Below the pieces are notes generated by a model, which made no database searches, had not been told where the DNA came from, and saw only the letters and a list, made by a program, of their open reading frames with translations. 64,000 bases of DNA from NCBI RefSeq assembly GCF_901000735.1, contig NC_081541.1:43788263-43852262 (forward strand). The letters run 5' to 3'. Shown in pieces: positions 1 through 10,959 of this stretch; the stretch's first letter is position 1; every line of letters starts with the position of its first letter. The DNA comes from Corylus avellana. Lineage: Eukaryota; Streptophyta; Magnoliopsida; Fagales; Betulaceae. Position numbers and translations under genes: made by a program.

Positions 1-597
1 TTTAAGGAAATGGAAATGAGGTGGTGTGTAGCATTATTCTAATGGTAAAGAATTGTGTTAGTCATGTTAAAAAACATGTGATAGCATTTTCACATGTACT
101 TAAAAGGATGCATAATATTAATTTTATTCTACTGGGAAAAAAAATATTCAAACCAATTTAGAAAAAAAAAAAAACTTTTGTGCGCGCATTAGCCAAATGG
201 TAAAGCTAAGAATGATTAATAAGAGTAATTTTTTTTATTTTTTATTTCTTATTTTTTCATATTGTATATATTTTGGTTAAATTAGCATGCTCTATTCATC
301 ATTAATTGTTTTTTTTTTTTTTTTAATTAATAGTTGATTAAACATGCATGCATGCAAATGTACGCACTTTATCACGTATATGAATATGAACACATCAAAA
401 TATAAAGAAACATCTCTCTTTCACAATTATTCTTTTTTTTTTTTTTTTTTAAATTCGTATTCATTTATTTATTTTGTTTTAATCTTGTTCATTAATTGAA
501 GCTTCGAGTGTCGGCTATAATTAATGACCCATGCAAACCAAATGATCCAGGGAACGAAAAAAAAAAATTCCACGAACGCCTCTTCCATGCATTGTGT
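1..597. other. AT-rich intergenic DNA, no gene seen
   Basis: This stretch has long poly-A and poly-T runs and a short ATGC repeat near 341-355. I see no open frame with recognisable protein similarity and no clear transposon ends. Confidence 0.6.
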
Positions 598-671
598 TAG
601 GAAACGTGGTCATTTTGTGATTCTAAAGTAGGAAGACAATTTCCTTTAGGAAACGTGGTCGTTTTGTGATT
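598..671. repeat. 25-bp direct repeat with ACGTGG core, 49 bp apart
   Basis: Two copies (598-622 and 647-671) begin TAGGAAACGTGGTC and differ at one base. They lie 145-220 bp upstream of the F-box pseudogene start. The ACGTGG core resembles a G-box-type bZIP/bHLH site, as does CACGTG upstream of the other F-box genes, so this may be a leftover promoter element. That role is inference. Confidence 0.6.
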
Positions 672-751
672 GTTAACAGTTAACACCTTCTCCGATTAGG
701 TTTCGCTGTCTTCTCGGTTTGCATGCGGTGAGAATGAGATTCCTAGGGTTC

Positions 752-759
752 CTATAAAG
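752..759 (+). promoter_or_regulatory. TATA box of the F-box pseudogene
   Basis: CTATAAAG lies about 60 bp upstream of the ATG at 817, a normal spacing for a plant TATA box with a short 5' leader. Confidence 0.45.
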
Positions 760-816
760 TTATAGAAGTAAAAATCCTTTCTTTTTCTACACGCCAGCCA
801 CCAGATTTCACCCAGA

Positions 817-2170
817 ATGTCGATCTATCTGCCGGAGGAAGTGGTGTTGAATATACTCGGCAGCCTGCCACCAAAATCCCTATTCCGATTCAGGTGCGTT
901 AGCAAAACCTGGCGAACTCTCGTCGGAAATCCTGATTTCTTTACCCCAAACTCCATCAACCAATCCATTCTCCCGGACCCCAATTGTGCTGCTGCTCCTC
1001 TTCTCCTCTTCGAAGCTAGATCCAGGTGTTCCAAATTCAATTATAAGAATATTTTTTATTTCCTCTCTGGCGACACCCTGGAGCGCCACTCTCTGGAGCT
1101 AAGTACAAATCAAGCTTTTAAGATTGTGGCTTCCTGTAATGGCTTAATCTGTCTCCACGAACACTATGAAAAAAATCTATCTTTGAAACCCCGCAACTTC
1201 AGAAGCTATCAAGCCTCTCCCGCGCCTCCCACCCTGGCAGTATGAGACGGGTGCGAGAATGAAGTTTTGTGCCATTCTCATCACCGTCGGATTCGGTTTC
1301 GACCGGAGATCCAACGACTTCAAGGTGCTGAGGATTTCTAACATTGTGCGCAATAATCGCAATTATTTGTGCTACGATATTAGAACCGAAATCGGGAAGA
1401 AGACGACCAATCGCCAGGTGGAAGTGTACAGCCTGAGCACTCGGAGATGGAGACTGATTGACGTCAGCGTGCCGTTTGATGAACTTTGCATACGCCGGCC
1501 GTTGGATGACCTATTAAATTTTCCGACCACCGCTTCAGATGGGTTTTTCTTCTGGTGGGTGGTGCCCACTAAACATCATGGCCGGTAAACTTTATGATAA
1601 GGAGGAAATTGTTGCTTTCAACTTCGGGGGAAGAGATATTCCGAACGACGCCGCTTCCTCGTCGTGCACGTTTCTCACATTACTCCTCCGTTAATTTTAG
1701 AGTGTTAAATGGGTCCGTTGCTATAATGGGTTTTCGCTCAACAAAGCGAAAGCGTATGCAGAGGGAGAAAAGCAATGCATCTTTCGTTATATGGGTTTTG
1801 TTTGAATTTGGTGTGAAGGAGTCTTGGACGAAACTCGTGAATATTTCAGTTCTCCTAGACCACCCAAAAAGGCCATTGGGGTTTTGGAGAAATGGGTTGA
1901 TCTTGGAGAAAGAGAAAGAGAAAGAGAAAGAGAAGGAGAAGGGGCATTTGGTGTTGTACGATATACTAACCCATACAAAGAAGGATGTTCTTCAAATTCA
2001 TGGGAATAAAAGATTGTTGCAAGTTTTTCCCTATACATGTTTGGTTTGATGAAGTACTTTGAGTGGCATTCATGAGTTGGATTGGAAGAAGTACTATGAA
2101 GTTGGTCTGCCTTGAGGAATGGCTGCATACATTCATGTCCTTTTGTTTGTTTTTGTTGTTTCTGATTATT
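817..2170 (+). pseudogene. F-box/FBA-domain protein (CPR1-like) pseudogene
   Basis: The first 140 codons encode a clear F-box (LPPKSLFRFRCVSKTW, residues 17-32) and the start of an F-box-associated domain, as in CPR1/CPR30-type substrate adaptors of SCF ubiquitin ligases. Compared with the intact genes at 19764, 25425 and 36719, the frame breaks at an A-run near 1165; the Trp codon of the conserved YLWNPAT motif is TGA; and the frame shifts again near 1585 and near 1630. FGFDRRSNDFKVL, GFFFWWVV, EIFRTTPLP and IWVLFEFGVK are still readable across three frames. A GAGAAA hexamer expansion (about 1905-1940) encodes a Glu-Lys run where the intact genes have MQNAEGK. Similarity continues past the last stop to about 2170. 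It is the only copy on the plus strand. With at least three frameshifts and one nonsense codon it is very unlikely to make a full protein. Confidence 0.85.
1905..1940 (+). repeat. GAGAAA hexanucleotide repeat in pseudogene coding sequence
   Basis: About six units of GAGAAA encode alternating Glu-Lys. The intact paralogues have no such expansion here, so it arose in this copy, perhaps after loss of constraint. Confidence 0.7.
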
Positions 2171-2860
2171 ATGTTTGGTTTAATATTATGTTTTCTCCTA
2201 ATTAAATCCATAATGAAATTTCAATTATTTGGTCTTATGGCTATCCAATCTATATGAACTTACTTTCTGTACTCCAATTTTTCATAATTATTGGTAAGCG
2301 TCTAACATACATTAGATCAACTCAAATTCTTGGTGAGCATAATAATGAAAAGAGAAGTGTTACATATCCATCTTTTTTTTTGCAAATTTATGTACTATTG
2401 AATTCATGAGACCTATATGCATGTGGTGATCCCATGGATTCAACGGTGGATTTCTCCGATGGAACCATACGAGGTTCATGAAGTCTAATAGTTTATTTCC
2501 TCAATCTTGTAAAGGAATATGTATAAGATTATTTAAAAGAAGAGGGAAGAAAGAAAGATGAAAAAGATAGTTTGTCTACTGCTAAATCTATTGAGAGCAG
2601 AAATGTTAATCCTTATCGTGGTTCTTCATTTCTATTTCCTCTGAAACAAACATCATTGCTTTTTCTTCATATGTCCTGGCGGTTGAAAACCTTTTTAGAT
2701 TTGTGATAGAATCAAATTAATGATAATTTTAAAAGAAATATCAATTTTTGGAGGACCCTGTCATTTAACATTACTCTAATTAATGCGCAATACTTCTCAT
2801 GATGATCTTCATTGACGTTGCATCATTTGTCCAATAGGTGCGTTAAGAGGGGTGAAGCAA
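2171..2860. other. Intergenic, no gene seen
   Basis: AT-rich sequence after the F-box pseudogene. I see no coding similarity or transposon ends. Confidence 0.5.
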
Positions 2861-2973
2861 AAGAGCACGCGGCGTGCCAAGCACACCGGTGCAATTTTTT
2901 TTTTTTTTTTTTTTGCATTAAAATATTAAAAAAAAAATTTCTACACAGCGTGCTAAGCACACCGTGTGCTCTG
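2861..2973. mobile_element. Short hairpin MITE-like element
   Basis: About 30-bp imperfect terminal inverted repeats (AGAGCACGCGGCGTGC on the left; AGAGCACACGGTGTGC as the reverse complement of the right end) flank a T-run and an A-run. The whole would fold as one hairpin of about 113 bp. No target duplication is clear. Confidence 0.5.
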
Positions 2974-3750
2974 AATCATGACTCGCGTTAAGAGTATTAT
3001 TGATATCAGTATGGTGATATTTTTGTTTGATTCAGGCATAAATAAGAAGGCATCTGGAGTGCTGGTTAGAGTAGTTCGATCACAACAAGGTTTTTATTAA
3101 ATTATTAATAAAAAGCTTTTTTTTTTTTTTTTTTTGCTACAAGAAGCATATTATATATCAATGTATTTTTGTTAAATAATTTATATTTTAATTAAAGTAA
3201 AGTATTTTGGTATTATTATAGATTAATTGCTAGAGTGCTTTTGATTGTGCTTCCTTTGCACTTCACTCCTTGCTATACCTTAAATCTTTGAATCTTGCAG
3301 CCGATGTTATTGTTCTTCCATTTCCTAGGCTGCCGTGCCCCTATAAAAGGAAATTGATCACTTAAACCTGCCTTGATGTAAAACACTACGTACAAAATAT
3401 GATTCCAATTTGCAACTCCAAAAAGACAATTATGAGTGGAAGACTCTCAAGTTTTTCTATTTGGGCTTGGCTTTATTTTCATGTCTTAGGGTTTAGAATG
3501 CCATAATAACTCTCTGCCAACTTTTCTCTATTTTACTCGGAAAAAAAGAAAAAAAAAATTCTATTTTGTTTTGTTTTTTTTTTTGGAAAGGTTTTTGATT
3601 GCAGAGAGCTTAATTTGAATGAAATAGAATTCTCTCTATTTCACTTGGAAATGGAGATAATTCATTTCATAGTTAAGATTTTATTTTGTTTCATATAACA
3701 GTATACGGGATGTCATGTGGTGAATACGTTGTCACCCAAATGTCTATAAC
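2974..3750. other. Intergenic, no gene seen
   Basis: Poly-T tracts and AT-rich DNA. No supported feature. Confidence 0.5.
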
Positions 3751-4066
3751 CATAAATACACAATGTATATATAGAATCCACAAGGACCCACAATGCGATA
3801 GAAGAGAATTCAAATTTTATTAGTAAAGTGATTGTCTCAATGTAAGCATTGAAGAGGTTCTAATTAATGAAGTCAAAGCAATTAGCTAGCAAAAGAGTTT
3901 TTTTTGCGGTGAATGATATTAAATAATCCCTACATGAACTTTTTATCACTAACCTATAAATAATGTAATAATTGAAAAGTCTTCTTTTTGGAGAGAGACA
4001 AAGAAAAAGTTTAGAGCTCTTTACCAAATCCAAAGCCCACTTAAGCTCATGGATTATGCGTATTAA
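3751..4066 (-). repeat. 3' flank of cysteine-rich pseudogene, shared with the tandem units
   Basis: This interval (landmarks: GCGGTGAATGA, TTGAAAAGTCTTCTTTT, CCCACAATGC) is recognisably similar to 11620-12100 and to the equivalent part of each tandem unit. The cysteine-rich gene and its downstream DNA were therefore duplicated as a block, with more divergence here than among the later units. Confidence 0.6.
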
Positions 4067-4454
4067 TTAACGACATTTAAGGGCTAGCTTTTGAATATAA
4101 TCTTTATAGCAGCCAAATAAACAACTCACAAGAGCGCTTCCTTTCTTTTTTTGGGCGCAATCATGTGCGCAGCTTTTAATGTTACGATAGATAATTGGGT
4201 CCTCATGCTCTTTGACATTACGCAAGCAGTGTACAAAGCCTTTCATCACACATCGTTGATACTCCAAGTCCCCCACTTTCACCTCTTTTATGCCTACAAT
4301 CTTCAATTTTACTTTAAAGGCATAACTCCATTGGTCCCAAAAATTCATCATGGACCAAAACTTTCTCAACTTCATTAGCTTTTACGTTGATAAGAATAAT
4401 GATAAACAACTCCATCATCACCGATACAAGTTTTATAATACAATTCTTAGCCAT
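4067..4454 (-). pseudogene. Small secreted cysteine-rich protein, broken copy
   Basis: Read from the ATG at 4454, the first codons give a typical signal peptide (start MAKNCIIKL, hydrophobic core, ending near KANE) closely matching the start of the intact gene at 13023-13490. The frame then meets an in-frame TAA after the motif GPMELCL and shifts before VKEHEDPI. The rest of the protein is readable downstream in another frame (CVMKGFVHCL, SCAHDC, CLFGCYK). The longest open frame (ATG at 4375) is therefore only a fragment with a false start. The CX7C and the two CX3C pairs of the family are still visible. A TATA-like TATATATAAG on the minus strand (about 4549-4558) is retained. It is probably a pseudogene; an intron hiding the stop is the less likely alternative. 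Confidence 0.7.
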
Positions 4455-4669
4455 TGATTACACCCGACCTCCTTTGAAACTTTCTTACGTATTATGAAGT
4501 AAATTTCAGAATGATAATTATAATGCATAAACCCTTTACTCCTCTCCTTATATATACAATTGAATGATTAGACACACATGCAATCTTGGAAATTTGGTAT
4601 ATATATATATATAGGCTTTTCATAGATCAGTAGTATTGTAATTTGGATTATATATATTCTTATGTGACG

Positions 4670-4670
<1 letters not shown>

Positions 4671-4712
<42 letters not shown>
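4671..4712. repeat. (TA)n microsatellite
   Basis: About 42 bp of uninterrupted TA dinucleotide. Confidence 0.9.
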
Positions 4713-4714
<2 letters not shown>

Positions 4715-4850
4715 GACTATTGGATAATCTCTCAGCTCATTACTTGTTGATTGGAAATTAAATGCATTATTACGAGTATACTTTACTTTTGCAAAAATCA
4801 AAGGTTAACCTAAAAGCTTTTTTGCAACCTTGTGGCAATTAATTGAAAAA
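4712..4850 (-). repeat. Inverted paralogue of 13685-13808
   Basis: The reverse complement of 13685-13808 matches this stretch (shared: TTGATTGGAAA, AATGCAT, AAAAGCTTTTT, GCAACCTTGTG). The block upstream of the two cysteine-rich genes is therefore present in opposite orientations. Confidence 0.6.
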
Positions 4851-5582
4851 GTTGTAGCTCGAGAATTCACAACTATTAAATAATACTTTTTTGAATAAAA
4901 TAATTTTAATATCAATGCTTAAGTAATATAAAAAAAAAGAATAATATACATGTCATATAAAATTGCCCTAGGGAAAGTCTTGTTTAAATAGAGAGCCATT
5001 TAGGAATTGTAACTTTGATAGAATGACCAGATTGATCATTAGTCAAGTGTTCCTGAAGGGGTTATTTATTTTTAAATGCTAGCCATAATTCCATCTTTAA
5101 ATGTTATTTATATATATATGAGGGGTCAAGATTTCCTACAATTTAAAAAAAATTATAAATTATCATCAAATTAGGGAATTTAGGTCGTTCCTTTCCATGC
5201 ATGGTTGTCTTCGATCTTTCCATTCAATGGCTTATCTTAGCCAGGGAACAAAGGGGCTGAATTTTCGAAATGTGCTGGCATCCATGAATACTTGTATGAT
5301 TCCAGCCCCGTCAAGCTCAACCTTGTTCTTATATATGGTTGGAAATTTGGAAACCTAGTTTACGTTTGGTAAGCAAAATGACGATTACATTAGAAAAAAA
5401 AAATAATAGTTTTTATTGGAGATGAAAGAATAGGAAATGAAATTGCTTTGAGAGGAATATATATTCCTCACTTTAAAGAATAGTCATTCCAAGTGTTAGA
5501 TTCTTATCATATACTAAAGCTATTATTATATTTCACTTTTTTCCCTTCCTAATAAAAGTTATCCATTTTTTTTAGCGATAAA
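4851..5582. other. Intergenic, weak similarity to 13.9-14.1 kb
   Basis: A short piece near 5055-5095 (GCCATAATTCCAT) recurs near 14020 and 40045, an old duplication. No gene is seen. Confidence 0.4.
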
Positions 5583-6870
5583 TGCAAAATTGGTCTTTGT
5601 GGTTGACCTAATTTACAAATTACTCCCTGTAGTATAAAAAACAATTTATAAGTCTATATGGTAGGCCAAAATAACATTTTACTCCCTAAACTTATTTCAT
5701 TAAATGACTTAACGGAAAACGTTTCATTGCTACATCACACCTAATAAAAATGCGATACGTGTTTTTTTTATTTCCGATTTTAAAAAATGGCAGGTAACCT
5801 TTTCGACCCATGTCATCCTGAGGCGCCAGCACACAATCTATACATCAAATTAAATAAACCTAATCTATCTATATTCACACCTGTGCCGCCGTCGTCTTTA
5901 TCTTCCCAATCGATTTACTGTCCATCTCCATGTAGCCTTTTATGTGCCTCAATTTACAAATCTCTGATGCAAATTTGAACATAAATAAACAACAAATGGA
6001 GCCTTGTTCTTGGATGAGCTTTTTCTATTATAGATTCTAGTGGCTCAGGTGATGAGGTATTTCACTATGGAATAAGAAACATTATTGACAACTACAAATA
6101 ATTTGTCCATCATGCCAGTAAGTTCTGGAGCCTGCAAATTGTAACATTTTCACCATAAATTGGGTTCAAACATTTGAAGTTTCAAATAAAGATATTACTC
6201 CAAAATGATATCTGATGTTCATCATTGTGCCTACCAGTGAACAACACAATTGTGCTTGCCATAGATAAAAAAATAAATAAATAAAAAAAAAAAAGATATA
6301 GAGAGAGAAGGACAGATTGTTTCCGATGCCTAGAAACAATTTTCGAAGATGCTTCAATGTCCAAAAACAAATTTGAATTTCTATAGAAAGACTGCCCAAA
6401 AACACACTAATCCAAAAACGCAGATGCCCAAAAATATCAGAGTAACTCATAGATCGAAGATGCCCAAAATCTTAAAACTAGAAGTAAAAAAGCTCCAAAG
6501 CAAGGTGGCTTATCGTCGTGACATTTTCGGCAATTCTCTGGTGGCGATTTCAATCGTGCTACGAAATCCAACAGCTCGCCTGGAGATGGATAGTGAATCG
6601 GTGGGGATATAGATGAATTAGATTTATTTAATTTGATGTGGAGTGTGTGCTGGCAATGACATAGAAAAAGTTACCTTTCATTTTTTAAAATCATAAAAAA
6701 AATAATAATAAAAACTGTCACATTTTTATTGGGTGTGACATGGCAATGAAACGGTTTCCGTTAAGTCATTTAACGGAAAATGAGTTCAGGGAGTAAAATG
6801 TTATTTTGGCCTACCATAGGGACCTATAAATTATTTAGTGTACAAAATGCAACTCTAGTCTTCAATGAGT
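5583..6870. mobile_element. Long-TIR DNA transposon, non-autonomous
   Basis: The ends are imperfect inverted repeats of about 160-200 bp: left about 5633-5790, right about 6640-6840, sharing TAGGCCAAAATAACATTTTA and ATGACTTAACGGAAA. Long TIRs are typical of Mutator-like elements. The interior (about 850 bp) has no recognisable transposase. It holds short open frames and GC-richer sequence (5870-5945 and 6505-6600) that could be captured host DNA. I cannot define the exact ends or a target duplication. Confidence 0.6.
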
Positions 6871-7434
6871 TCACACCTTCCTATATGTGCCGTCTAAGAC
6901 CAGTACTGTATCAATAGTTGTTCAGGTCCATCTCCCCTTTTACAAATTACCTAACAATTCGACACATTTTTACTTGCATGGTTTCTGCAGTAAAGTTGAG
7001 AGGAAAATGCTACACTTACAAAATTTTCTCCTAAAAAGTTGGTTCATAAATGATGTGTCATCATTCTACGATACTTATTATTTTGGAAAATGTGTCACCA
7101 TCTCATAGAATGATAACTAATCACTTGAAAACCAACTTTTAGTAAGAAATTTTGATAAGTGTAATATTTCTCAAATTGAGAAGTGACAAACACTTTAGTA
7201 AGACATTGGATAACTTACGCAGCACAGAAGGAAAATAATAGAAAAATAAATAACAAAATAAAATAAAGATACATTCCATGTTGGATAGAGTCTCACCCGC
7301 CATTAATGGAATTTGGCCGAGTCTCACCACCAAAGGTAAAAGGAGTCACACCTCAAACAGAGATTTATTAGAGAAAAGTATCTCACTCGCAAATTATAAT
7401 TCTTCATTGATTTCAAAACTGTTATAAAATGTCC
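6871..7434. other. Intergenic, no gene seen
   Basis: AT-rich sequence without recognisable coding or repeat features. Confidence 0.4.
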
Positions 7435-7546
7435 CTAAGAGATGGCTCACTCGGCTGAAGACAATACCTTATGAAGCGGATGTCACTAGTTCAAATCTCC
7501 TTTCCCCCTTCCCTTTTGTGGACATGTCAAAAAACTGTTACAAAAT
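7435..7546 (+). mobile_element. tRNA-derived SINE
   Basis: An A-box-like TGGCTCACTCGG and a B-box-like AGTTCAAATC about 45 bp apart are followed by a pyrimidine-rich body and the tail GTGGACATGTCAAAAA. The same layout occurs at 40395-40513, supporting a SINE family with an internal Pol III promoter. Confidence 0.6.
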
Positions 7547-7898
7547 AACATTTAAATAGACTGACAAAATCCTTAACCCTAATTTGACTGACTTTAGCCC
7601 AAATCCATTATTGAATTACAAAATAATTTAAAACTTTGGGTCAAACCCATTATTGAATTATAAATAAAACTTTGACTTATAACCTCGTAGCTTCGGTTAT
7701 AATTTTATAAGAGATTTTACTCTGTGATGTAAGAGCTTTATACTCGTAATCCTTCACAATTAATGAGACCAGAATGATTTTCCCTTAAAAAAATATATAG
7801 AAATAAAACTAAAATACCCAATTTTTTATTTTTCATCTTGCATCAATAACGTACACTTTTTTGTTACAATTAAAAATATAAAAAAAGTATTATGAGAT

Positions 7899-8196
7899 TG
7901 TTAAGGATATAAATCCTTTAGAATAAATGTTGATTTTGTATTCCCTACATTAAGGGATTTAGATAATATTTGTTAATGGATATCGTTGTATTTGAAATAT
8001 TTCAAATAACATGTAAAGCTCTATAAATAGAGTTGTGTACTCAGATCATATAATCAAGGAAATATGTAGCCTATTAAGGATTTGATGTGTGGATGTAGGC
8101 TATATGCTTAATCACATTGTCTTTCTCTCTTTCCTTTATTTCATATTATTCCACTTTATATTTATCTTATTATATGTTTCTATATGATATCAGAGC
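7899..8196 (+). mobile_element. Copia-type LTR with primer binding site
   Basis: The sequence starts TGTTAAGGAT, has a TATA-like CTCTATAAATAGAG near 8013-8027, and is followed by TGATATCAGAGC (8185-8196), one base from the plant copia Met-tRNA primer binding site TGGTATCAGAGC. No gag or pol follows, so this is a 5' LTR stub of a truncated element. Confidence 0.55.
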
Positions 8197-8397
8197 TAAC
8201 AAGCTAACGCCAATTGTTAGATCCTGGATTGCAATTTTTTTTCTTTACTTCATTTTTCTCGTCTAATTGTTTTCTCTCTGATTTTAACATGTATCAGAGA
8301 AAATAAACTATCTATGAGATCCATTGCTTGACTACAAAAAACAAAAACAAAAACAAAAACAAAAAACAAAAAACAAACAGGGGAAGGAAGTTTTTTG

Positions 8398-8463
8398 GTT
8401 CATAGAGAAGATGTAAAAATGACATCTCATATTCTTACTTTTGTTACATCTTCTCTGTGAACC
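8398..8463. repeat. Near-perfect small hairpin
   Basis: The arms start GGTTCATAGAGAAGATGTAA and end TTACATCTTCTCTGTGAACC, 20 bp each with one mismatch, around a loop of about 25 bp. It could be a MITE remnant or a fold-back RNA source. No flanking duplication was found. Confidence 0.6.
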
Positions 8464-8466
8464 AAT

Positions 8467-8543
8467 GATACTATCTATGAAAGTTTTGTGATCAAGTTGA
8501 AATGTTCTATTTCCTTGAAATGTCTCTTCATAATCCCTAGAAT
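8467..8543. repeat. Inverted repeat arm, pairs with 9157-9230
   Basis: This arm (GTGATCAAGTTGAAATG, CTTGAAATGTCTCTTCAT) is the near-exact reverse complement of 9157-9230. The two arms flank the MITE at 8626-9003. Confidence 0.7.
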
Positions 8544-8625
8544 ATTTCAACTTGATCACAAAACTATCAATAGTTACAACATATTATATTAACGCACTCA
8601 TTTAAAAGGTTTTGAAAGAAAAATA

Positions 8626-9003
8626 GGGGAAACTTTACTTTGGCTTCCTGAATTTTCACCCGATTTTACAAACCTCTCATGAACTTTCAAATCTCTCATT
8701 TTGGACCCCTGAACTTTCAATTACTCTCAATTAGAACCATTAAGTTAATTTTAGCCGTTAAAAAAAAAAAAAAAATCAAAATGTCCTTGATTTTCATTTT
8801 AAAAAAAAATAAAAAAACATTTTGGAAGTTAAAATTTTATACAAAAGTCAGGGGTATAAATGTCATGTAACGTTTAAAATCTGACAGAGTGGTCCACATT
8901 GAGAGTAGTTGAAAGTTCAGGAGTCCAAAATAAGAGATTTGAAAGTTCAAGGGGGGTTTGTAAAATCGAGTGGAAGTTCAAGGGGCCAAAGTGAAGTTTT
9001 CCC
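8626..9003. mobile_element. MITE, about 378 bp, with TIRs
   Basis: The terminal inverted repeats extend over about 80 bp with mismatches (GGGGAAACTTTACTTTGG at left; GGGAAAACTTCACTTTGG as the reverse complement of the right end). A possible 5-bp target duplication AAATA lies at 8621-8625 and 9004-9008. There is no coding capacity. Confidence 0.7.
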
Positions 9004-9156
9004 AAATATTAGTTTTAAAAGAGTGTTAACCTTGTCACATAGGAATATATAAATCCAAATTACTATACCACTGATTTATGAAAAGTCAATATATGTGCAA
9101 GTTACTATTCAAAATATGGCGTTTATGAGAAAGAGAAAATATAGAAGAAAATGAAG

Positions 9157-9230
9157 TTCTAGGGATTATGAAGAGACATTTCAAGGAAATAGAACATTTC
9201 AACTTGATCACAAAACTATCTATGACTTTG
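9157..9230. repeat. Inverted repeat arm, pairs with 8467-8543
   Basis: Reverse-complement partner of 8467-8543, just beyond the right end of the MITE. Confidence 0.7.
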
Positions 9231-9239
9231 GATTGAAAT

Positions 9240-10770
9240 AGAATAATTGATTCAATGCTTAAGCAACGTAAGATTTTATATGTTGTATAAGATTTATGTG
9301 ACTTTTAAAATAATTATTAGATCTCCAATAGTAATTTTAAAAGTTACATCAATTTTGGAAGGACACAATGAGGACATGAATATTCCTTTTAACATTACTC
9401 CCATTCGAAACCAATAGATAAATCAATTAAATTGAATTGTTGAATTAGGTACAAGCAACTGATTGATGTAAAAACTATGAGAAATAGTTTCCAGCCATAT
9501 TATGTGGGGCATGCAAAAAAAAGAGGCTAAAGAAACCCCTCACTACTTAGTGAAAGCGGCAATCAATCAATCCTTGAAGCAAGTAGATAGAGGAATTTCA
9601 TGTATTTATTCGAAACATAATTATTAAAAAAACAAGTTGTACTTCCATGATTATTTATTCGAAATCCCTTTTCTTTTTCCTTTTTTTTTTTTTTTTTTTC
9701 TTTTCTAAGGTGTATGATTTAGAATGGGAATAAATGTATTGATTAAATGCTTAAGCGAGCCCAAATGCTATGTGGTACAATCTCTTCCTAAGAACGGTTT
9801 AAATATGGTACTTTTTGGTGGAGTAATATAATATTGTAAATTTTTTTTTTAATTAATAATATTGTAAGTTCTTCTGTGTTTTATATTATTTTCTAAAAAA
9901 CGGGTGAAAGAAATAAGGGTTATTTATTTATTTTTTTTATTTTTTTTGTTTTTTGCAAAATAATATTCACTTAAGACTATAAAAATAAAGAAGAGCACAT
10001 AACATTCCCCAAAGTTAAGTGGCTTGCTTGCTTTATTTTTTACTTGATGACAGTGATTTACCTTCTTAGGGCCATTCACCTTCCAAAAACTTTATAATAC
10101 AATTAATAAATATATTTTTTGTGCAAAGTGGTCTAAACTAGTAAGGGACAGTCATTTGGTGCCTTGGTGGTATGAACATTTGACAAGTTCCTGTCCAAAA
10201 GTAACGGCATATTAAATCAAACCACCATTGAAACGTTTAAGGGATCATTTCTTTTTAACCTTTGGTCGTAATTCCATATTCAAAACTAGGAGAATGAAAC
10301 GTTATACGGTTATTTGTCGTGTTTATATTATTTTATATTTGTTGATGCATATTTTTACACGGCTAGACCATCCGGTGAGTTATTTGCAAAACTAGGAGAA
10401 GGTCACCATAAAGAAGCAGGCCCGTGGGAGACAAGGACTGCATAATGATCGTTTGTCGTCTGCCTTTTGCTGTCTATCGACCGACAACGCCCCACTACCA
10501 ATGGTTGGCGAGTCGCAACTGGTAGGCAATCAAATTTTTTGATTTCGAATGTTGTCAGGTCGGTAGGTAGAATAATGTATGGAAAGTCAGGGTTATGACC
10601 CGACCCGGCCAACCTGATTCAACATTGACACAATCCTCTCTATCCCTCTCAACGCTTACTGAGCTCAACCCCTCTCTCAGTCGTAGACTCACTTAGAAAA
10701 CAATTAAAACTACTTCTACTTTTATATTAAAAAGCAAAAAACATCAGTCAACGAGCATTATCAAATTAGC
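9240..10770. other. Decayed paralogous DNA, no gene seen
   Basis: Pieces of this stretch (CCAATAGATAAATCAATT near 9411; AAGGGATCATTT near 10240) recur near 14.0-14.1 kb and 40.0-40.1 kb. It is an older, eroded copy of the tandem-unit flank. Poly-T runs occur near 9690 and 9930. No open gene is visible. Confidence 0.45.
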
Positions 10771-10959
10771 CACAATTTCATAGAAGAGAATTCAAATTTT
10801 ATTAGTAAAGTGATTGTATGAATGTAAGCATTGAAGAGATTCTAAATTATAATGTATAAACTCGTGGGGATTACCAAAAATAAATAAATAAAGAAATAGA
10901 AAAAACATTATAAAGGTCTGATCCGAGTAGGATGCCTGATTTGGTTGTACACTTTTTTC
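10770..10959. repeat. Partial copy of the unit module with a 20-bp landmark motif
   Basis: It resembles 12030-12240 (GAAGAGAA, CAAATTTTAT, AAGCATTGAAGAG) and ends with TCTGATCCGAGTAGGATGCC (about 10917-10936). This motif is found eight times in the window, twice in each tandem unit. Confidence 0.6.

Noticed and set aside
4151..4378. Plus-strand 75-codon frame (and 13056-13379 plus strand)
   Set aside because: Antisense shadows of the cysteine-rich genes.
7435..7546. Functional tRNA gene
   Set aside because: A- and B-box-like motifs are present, but the sequence cannot form a cloverleaf acceptor stem and has a SINE tail.
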